Shown: piece by piece, positions 58,560-64,000 of the stretch
Position numbering within the stretch: position 1 is the stretch's first letter
Layout of the letters: each line of letters opens with the position of its first letter
NCBI GenBank assembly: GCA_037179385.1
Contig: CM074195.1
Span: 13,491,887 to 13,555,886 of the forward strand
DNA: 64,000 nucleotides
Reading direction: 5' to 3'
From: Holothuria scabra
Taxonomy: Eukaryota > Echinodermata > Holothuroidea > Aspidochirotida > Holothuriidae
Notes under the pieces: model-generated
What the model saw: only the letters and a program-made list of their open reading frames with translations
Database searches by the model: none
Told to the model about the DNA's origin: nothing
Program-made: the position numbers and the translations under genes

Positions 58560-58880
58560 GAAATGATGGAAGGCCTAAAATCAATCAAAATATCATTGAT
58601 ATACCTAAAGAAAACTTCCTTAAACCGATGACACTGCAAGGCCTTTGGAGAATGAACACGCAAAACTTCCAACAACCTGCATGTCCTGTAAATGTCTACA
58701 AATACTCTCTTTTCCCTAGAACAATAAAGGAGTGGAACAAGTTACCCGAAGGGACTGTCAGTGCAAACAGTATAAATATTTTCAAACTTAATTGATTAGT
58801 GGATATCCTCTCTCCACACACCTCTGGCTCATTTGCTCTACTTTTAGAGCCCTGCCAGTATCCGTGAAGAAGAAGAAGAA
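58560..58880 (+). pseudogene. LINE C-terminal fragment with (GAA)n tail
   Basis: The frame reading NIIDIPKENFLKP and later VYKYSLFPRTIKEWNKLP (about 58590-58760) is the typical end of CR1/Jockey-group reverse-transcriptase proteins. It parallels YKYSLFPRTFAEWN in the copy at 61209-61990 but belongs to a different family, since the upstream residues do not align. It terminates after NIFKLN, then runs through about 60 bases of 3' sequence ('gagccctgccagtatccgtg') into a GAA repeat. All upstream domains are missing: a dead-on-arrival copy. Confidence 0.7.
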
Positions 58881-59006
58881 AAGGCTCCATTTTTTAATTT
58901 TGTTTTCTTTTGCCTGGGCCTAGGCGGGACCTACCTAGGCTAGTAAGCTATACTTCAGTGGTTTCCAATTTTTCCCCTTGGCCATGGCTACATTTTCTCC
59001 CTAGCC
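58881..59006. other. No feature recognised
   Basis: Short spacer. Confidence 0.3.
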
Positions 59007-59008
59007 TA

Positions 59009-59164
59009 CACTGTAAAAAATTACGGTAGATTTACAGAGAAAAAAGTAAAGAGATAAATAAGGATTACAGATAAGTTTTGGAAACTTATTACCAGAACTT
59101 TTCTGTAATCTTTGTGTTTCTCTTTATTTCTATTAACAGCGATTTTGAGCCATTTTTTACAGTG
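59009..59164. mobile_element. 156-bp hairpin MITE, TA-flanked
   Basis: CACTGTAAAAAAT at the left end and ATTTTTTACAGTG at the right are perfect inverse copies. TA is on both sides (59007-59008 and 59165-59166). The arms keep pairing loosely to the middle ('ggattacaga' against 'tctgtaatctt'), so the whole element can fold into one hairpin. This fits a Tc1/mariner-type MITE. Confidence 0.8.
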
Positions 59165-59166
59165 TA

Positions 59167-59484
59167 CTGTAGCCTAGAAGTAATACAGTGAGGCTACTGT
59201 AGGCCTAAACTGTAGCCCATGGCCTACAGTAGGACTGGGATAAGTTAGTGATACTGTAGTGTGGTCATAGGGATGGAGCTAATGCTAACACTGAACAATA
59301 ACATGACCAGTGTTAGCTCCATAGTCCAGGATCAAAGTGATTAACCTACAGTAGCCTAACCTGCACTGCAATAGGTGTAGCCTAGGCTAGGCTAATAAAT
59401 TTGTTATATTTATAAAGTTACTGTAGGGCCTAGGGACCACAGTGGAAATAGGGGCCTAAGTCTGCTCACGGGTCATCCTAGCGT
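59167..59484. other. No gene; many short GTAGGCCTA/CTACAGTA-type words
   Basis: Dense in short palindromic words such as TAGGCCTA and ACTGTAG. No larger structure is visible. Confidence 0.35.
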
Positions 59485-60281
59485 TATACAGTATATAGTT
59501 TATATAAAAAGGAAAAGGAAGGTCACATTGCCTATAAACACCAACGCAGTGCTTCACACAAAACTCTTCATGTTTTCCCACCTCATACTACATTTACTCC
59601 TTCAAATCTCTTGGGAACCTTCTCATCATCTTTTTCTGATGAAGCAAAACAAACTTTAAGTTATCTTAAACAAAAAACCTCACATCAAATGCAAAAATTC
59701 TTCTCCGATTCATCCTTAATGACAAATTAGATCACTTGTCTCCAATTTATGACGTCGCATTACATAATGGGAATTGCCCTGTACGAATCAGGTTCTCCCA
59801 TTGGATAGTTCAAACTGCTTTCAAATCTCAACATATGTGCCCTTCCGCAGGTACCGTAGAATTCTCCTAGCTGTGCTATGAAAAAAACTTGCGTGCAGCA
59901 TACGTGCAGTCTTTACATACAGCATGCATACAACAGGCGTTCTCAGCATTTACATACACTGGGTCAACGATAGGAGAACCGGATTCATACAGGGCAATTC
60001 CCATTATGTAATGTGACGTCATGAATTGAGAAAAGTGATCTAATTTGTCATTAACAAAGAATCGGAGGAGAAGATTTTTTGCATTTGATGTGAGGTTTTT
60101 TGTTTAAGACAACTTAAAATTTGTTTTGCTTCATCAGAAAAAGATGATGGGAAGGTTCTCAAGAGATTTGAAGGAGTAAATGTAGTATAAGGTGAGAAAT
60201 CATGAAGAGTTTTGTGCGAAGCACTGTGTTGGTGTTAGGCGATGTGACCTACCTTTTCCTTTTTTTATACTATACTGTATA
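59485..60281. mobile_element. Large palindrome / foldback element, about 800 bp
   Basis: About 300 bases on the left (59485-59800) are repeated inverted on the right (about 59975-60281). Paired blocks include 'aaaggaaaaggaaggtcaca' with its inverse at 60243-60262, 'ttgggaaccttctcatcatc', 'cctcacatcaaatgcaaaaa' and 'cattacataatgggaattgc'. Outer ends CAGTATA and TATACTG have TATA on both sides. The left arm is open for about 80 codons in one frame without known domains. The loop is about 170 bases. Confidence 0.85.
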
Positions 60282-60289
60282 AGGCTAAG

Positions 60290-60425
60290 ATGACCTGTGA
60301 CTCTGCTTGTCAAACTTTTCTGTGTCATCCCTGCAAATGTCCTACCTTATTCTGTTATCTTTGCTGTCCTTCTTTGTACATGTCTTTATGGTTTTGTTGT
60401 GCAAATAAATTCAAATCAAATAATG
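60290..60425 (+). mobile_element. LINE-like 3' tail
   Basis: 'ctttgtacatgtctttatgg', then 'tttgttgtgcaaataaattc' and 'aaatcaaat', is a typical LINE 3' terminus with a short A/T-rich repeat tail. The body is not present. Confidence 0.5.
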
Positions 60426-60494
60426 TGTAACTGTAAGGCCTACTGTAGGTTAACTTGTAGCAATGATCCTAACACTGGGCCCTGAGTGACTGAA

Positions 60495-61020
60495 AGGCAG
60501 TGGCGGAGCTAAGGATTTCAGTCAGAGGGGGTGAAAATGGTCTGCAGGGGCACTTCGAAGGAGTAAATACCCTGAACCTAAGCACGATCGATGCCACTGC
60601 TTTTCAGACTTTCCATTTCATTTTCCCCACCTGGTAGAAGACTACTCTGCCATTTCTCCTCAGCAAGTTTTTCTATTAAAACATGTTTAAATTTTTTATC
60701 CATGGGTCTCTGAAGAAGAAAATTCGGGGAGGGGGGCGGGGTGGGGCAAAATTCTTTTAGGGGGAAAAGCTCCACGCTACCATGAGTTGGCGCCGAGCGC
60801 AAGAAAATTTTGGTCCAAATGCCTCTCAGATCTTTGGAAATGGCATTTCTAAAGCATATTTACCACATATAAATAGGGAAAACACTGAGTGAACTGTTGA
60901 AAAATGTTGACGTTAATTTTCTGCATCTTGTTTTTTTGTTTTCTGCTTTTTTTCAGGTTTTTTTTTTATTTTCCGAGGGATGGCAAGTTCCCCCCTTCCC
61001 CCTACCTGTGGACGTCCATG
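60495..61020. mobile_element. Possible CAGTGGCGG-ended element
   Basis: The left end CAGTGGCGGAGCTAAGGA is a common terminus of such elements. A matching right end was not found with confidence; the C-rich stretch at 60985-61010 is the best candidate. Confidence 0.35.
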
Positions 61021-61208
61021 TTTCTATCCTAGGTCTCGATTCGAGATTCTAATAATGTAATAATGGGCTTCTTTGTGAAGATAATGATTAAACCTGCTAG
61101 CTCTAGCTAAATAGCAAGCAATCTTAGGCTACAGGAGGAAAAAGTTATAGAAGTCAATCACCGTAAGGTGTACATTTTTGGTATCTGGCAACCAAGATAA
61201 GTACATGA

Positions 61209-61991
61209 AGACACATGACACTAGAGAGCTCCAAACAGACGTTGATAAACTCTGTGCATGGGAACAACGCTGGCAGATGAAATTCAATACAAAGAAGTGC
61301 TATGCTATGCACATAACCCATAAAAAGAACGCAATCAAATACTCCTATTAGATGGGCGATTCGATTTTAGAAACAGTTGAAAATCATACTTACTTAGGGC
61401 TGGAAATAAACAACAAATTAAGTTGGGCGAATCATGTCCATAAGGTGACCTCAAAGGGAAATCAAATCCATGGCCTGCTTCGCAGAAATCTGTATAGTTG
61501 TAACCGTGAGGTAAAAGCAGGGGCATACAAAACCTTCGTAAGGCTACGGCTTGAATAGTGCCTCTGTCTGGGACCCTTATCAGAAAGACTTGAAAAATCA
61601 GCTTGAGGGGGTCCAGCACCGTAGTGCAAGATTCGTCTGCAAAAACTCTAGGCAAAAGGCCGACGTCACAGACATGATTTCTAGTCTAGGGTGGGAATCA
61701 CTGGAGCATAGGAGGGCTGCCCAAAGATTGACCCTTATTTATAAGTCTGTCAATAAATTAGTAGCAATTGATACTGATTCTTACCAGTTAGTTCCTTTTA
61801 GTGGTGTGTCTACTAGAGCACATGCCTCTAGTTCTTTTGTGAAATTATCTGCCCGCAAAGATTGTTATAAATATTCACTGTTCCCTAGGACTTTTGCTGA
61901 ATGGAATTGACTCCCACCCAGTATTAGGGTTGCCCCCACTGTGAGTGCTTTTAAGTCGGGGTTAAGTTCTGTGAGTCTTGAAGAAATTGTT
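61209..61991 (+). pseudogene. CR1/L2/Jockey-like LINE, second copy, 5'-truncated
   Basis: It begins inside the coding region ('gacactagagagctcc', matching 55630) and gives HDTRELQTDVDKLCAW, then a TAG after about 45 codons (near 61349). It continues DSILETVENHTYLGLEINNK, LLRRNLYS, LEGVQHRSARFVCKNSRQ and YKYSLFPRTFAEWN, where a TGA (61908-61910) ends the frame, followed by LPPSIR-like sequence. A one-base shift near 61555 breaks the frame within LEYSASVWD. It is close enough to the copy at 55150 to serve as the empty site for the 1.7-kb element. The alignment with the other copy ends at 61991, where a reverse-strand LINE tail begins. Confidence 0.85.
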
Positions 61992-62165
61992 AGTTTCATT
62001 TCGTTTCGTTTATTGTTTTATCGCCTTTACATATAAACATACACATATAGAGTATAAACTCAACAAAAGAATATAAGGACGTATAAAAGCGAAAGGAAGT
62101 ACACAAAAACCCCGGGGGGGTTTGAAAATATGCACTCCCTGAGAAAGAAAAACAACAACAAGCAG
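61990..62165 (-). mobile_element. LINE 3' end (reverse strand)
   Basis: The reverse complement reads 'ctttctcagggagtgcatat', then 'tgtgtacttcctttcgc', then a tail 'aataaacgaaacgaaatgaa'. It parallels the forward-strand end at 54560-54800. It abuts the point where the preceding LINE copy stops. Confidence 0.6.
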
Positions 62166-62185
62166 ACTACTGATTAGACTTGGCC

Positions 62186-62332
62186 AAGTCTCTCGTGAGT
62201 GTTCCCCGGGGAGCTGACAACACTAACTCTACACAAATCCAGTGCTTCAGCACAGTACAGCATACCGTATTTGCCTTTTTTTCTAATACGCCCTCTATCG
62301 GTCTATAAAGGTATCGCTTCTCAACGAGAGAC
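62186..62332. repeat. Inverted repeat with a lone TA-element-like terminus inside
   Basis: CAAGTCTCTCGTGAG (about 62189-62203) and its near inverse CTCAACGAGAGACTTG (62316-62331) flank about 115 bases. Within, 'taccgtatttgcc' then 'ctaatacgccc' (about 62265-62293) resembles the terminus of the CCGTAT elements. No partner end was found. Confidence 0.45.
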
Positions 62333-64000
62333 TTGGGACAATTGGTTTCTATGACGTCATAATTTTTATGTTATTCCTTTACTTTATTCATCCCTCATTA
62401 AGATGAATAATATGTAGTAATTTCTCAATATCTAGTCCAATCAAGTTGGCAGTCTGTAAATTATCATATGAATAAACATATATTAGGTCACATGACCTTG
62501 TCATTCACATCTGTCAGCCAGCAGTGCTAGCAGTCGACAAATGTAGAGTCCTTGCCGCAACGATGAAGCGACTATTTTCTTTGCAATAACATCTGAAATT
62601 ATTCCCAAAGACATTCGCCGGGATTTAAAAAGTGTCGTTATTAATGTATTCGAACACCAAGAAGACGTCGGAGTTTGATTACCGGCAGGATTTAAGATGT
62701 AAATTTATCGATCGACCACCTTTAGCGGTTGGGTTACACGAAGCGAAGAGAAGGCAACGTTATTTCGTAAACACTGCATAGACAATGTGTGAGTTGGAAA
62801 ATATTGCCAGTGGGCTGTTGATGTGTGTAACGTAAGTGCTCTGCAATAACAATGAAGTTTGACCGTGTTGGACATATGCAAGTGTAGCAGAGGAACTTCA
62901 CAACTTTATTGCTTATGATTAATGAATATGATGAGCCACTGTTCAGCATAGAGGAGGGCAAGTGGAACTACTTGGAGTCTGCAAAGAAGAAGACATATCC
63001 AGCATGCTGGTATAAGTGAGGTAAACTAATGCTCTTCGGCTACTTAACCAATTGAAACCTCGACCCTGGCCTAGTCTCCTAGACCCAGGGATGGGATTTG
63101 ACTGGAGACGGATTTTACAGTCATTCTGTCCCCACCCGGCCGAGACTTGAGTGTGCTAGGATTTCACTCCATCTGGATCTGAAGGCCGGGGTAATCCGGA
63201 GGGTCTTTTACTGCATGACAGTATGCATAGTGCCTAGCTGACAGTGCATGGGGACTTGGCAGGGGATTTACCTTCGATTAATTTATATTCAACCCAGCAT
63301 GAATATGACCAGGCTCTTCATGGGGATTTAACAATTTTAAAAATAAAGTTCCCGGGCAAGACCCGACCATCCCTAGGTCTAGGAAGTGTCAGTGTTGCAA
63401 TTGATAAGTGCATAAATCTTCATGACATTGCAAGATTATTGCAGCCAGGCCCTTTTAGTTGACAGCTATATAGGCGCCACAACACACATGACTTGGGGCA
63501 TTGGTAGCTGCATAGGTCAACTTGGAATCAATTGTCCCAGACCCATGAATAAGGTAAAAGGCATTTTCTACTTGGCCTTGCATAATTCAGGTGGCCCCAA
63601 TTCTACCCAGAGGTTTCATTATAACAATTCTTCAAACTTGCTTACAACTTTGATCAGGCTTTTACTAAGTCAATCAGAGAGTTGCATGCATACATTTTAA
63701 AGGAGGCCTGCTGAAGGGACTAGTTTTGCTTCCTAACAAAATAATTGCTTTATACAAGCTAGGTGTAACGCTGTGCTACAGTACAAGGGATTGTCAATCC
63801 TGCAGAAAACCAGGAAATCAATTACCCAGGCACTGAAAGATCACTGGACAAGTTTCATGAAATGTACAACTGCTAATTTTGAGCCCTAGCATAATTTACA
63901 ATAAATGAGCATTCATATATAGGCCTACTTCCTATTTTGTACCTTCAGGAACAGCTACAGTAGAGTAAATTGCACTGGTTGTGTTTTTATGAATGTGAAT
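62333..64000. other. No gene recognised
   Basis: Somewhat richer in CG dinucleotides at 62550-62730, with a GC-rich patch at 63060-63210. The open frames are short and show no domain. A host 5' untranslated region or promoter is conceivable but not supported. Confidence 0.35.

Noticed and set aside
62500..62730. CpG-richer stretch as a gene promoter or 5' exon
   Set aside because: The ATG at 62562 is followed by a stop after eight codons, and no other support was found.

Overview
The window looks like non-coding, repeat-packed nuclear DNA from a marine invertebrate animal. A deuterostome, probably an echinoderm, is my best guess from the repeat types (Helentron-like elements with tandem cores, a CR1/L2/Jockey-like LINE, a Penelope remnant, tRNA-derived SINEs, many TTAA- and TA-flanked MITEs) and from the AT-rich composition. 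No host gene could be supported: no open frame carries a recognisable host protein with intact exon structure. The only protein-like sequence belongs to dead retroelements or to exon-like pieces carried inside DNA transposons.

Layout. 1-14 kb: TTAA MITEs (one split by a hAT-like MITE with an 8-bp duplication), a reverse-strand SINE, a 2-kb foldback element with 170-bp tandem units, and a 2-kb CAGTGGCG-ended element. 14.4-17.1 kb: a Helentron-like element (HINE-1) with about eleven 145-bp monomers, inserted in a SINE. 17-26 kb: small MITEs and a Penelope GIY-YIG remnant. 26.6-31.6 kb: HINE-3, split by a 3.5-kb transposon that is itself split by an 828-bp TA element. 32.7-45.5 kb: a MITE split by a SINE, HINE-2, TTAA elements, and HINE-4 (a different sequence with the same architecture). 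46-58 kb: four copies of a 1.7-kb TA element, a second 771-bp TA element, and a LINE interrupted by one 1.7-kb copy. 58-62 kb: LINE ends, a 156-bp hairpin MITE and an 800-bp palindrome. 62-64 kb: little that I recognise.

Main point. Four elements share one plan: a 5' hairpin, a short subterminal motif, a body, a microsatellite, and a 3' hairpin whose arm repeats the subterminal motif in inverted form. Between subfamilies the hairpin sequences change but pairing is kept. The bodies of HINE-1 and HINE-2 repeat, every 145 bp, a row of nuclear-receptor half-sites ending in a perfect DR1 (TGACCTTTGACCT). By eye I count 21 perfect copies of that 13-mer in the window. A second theme is TA-flanked elements that appear to carry promoter and first-exon pieces (a start codon followed by a splice-donor-like site, in one case encoding a HIRAN-like domain). 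All alignments and counts were made by eye.
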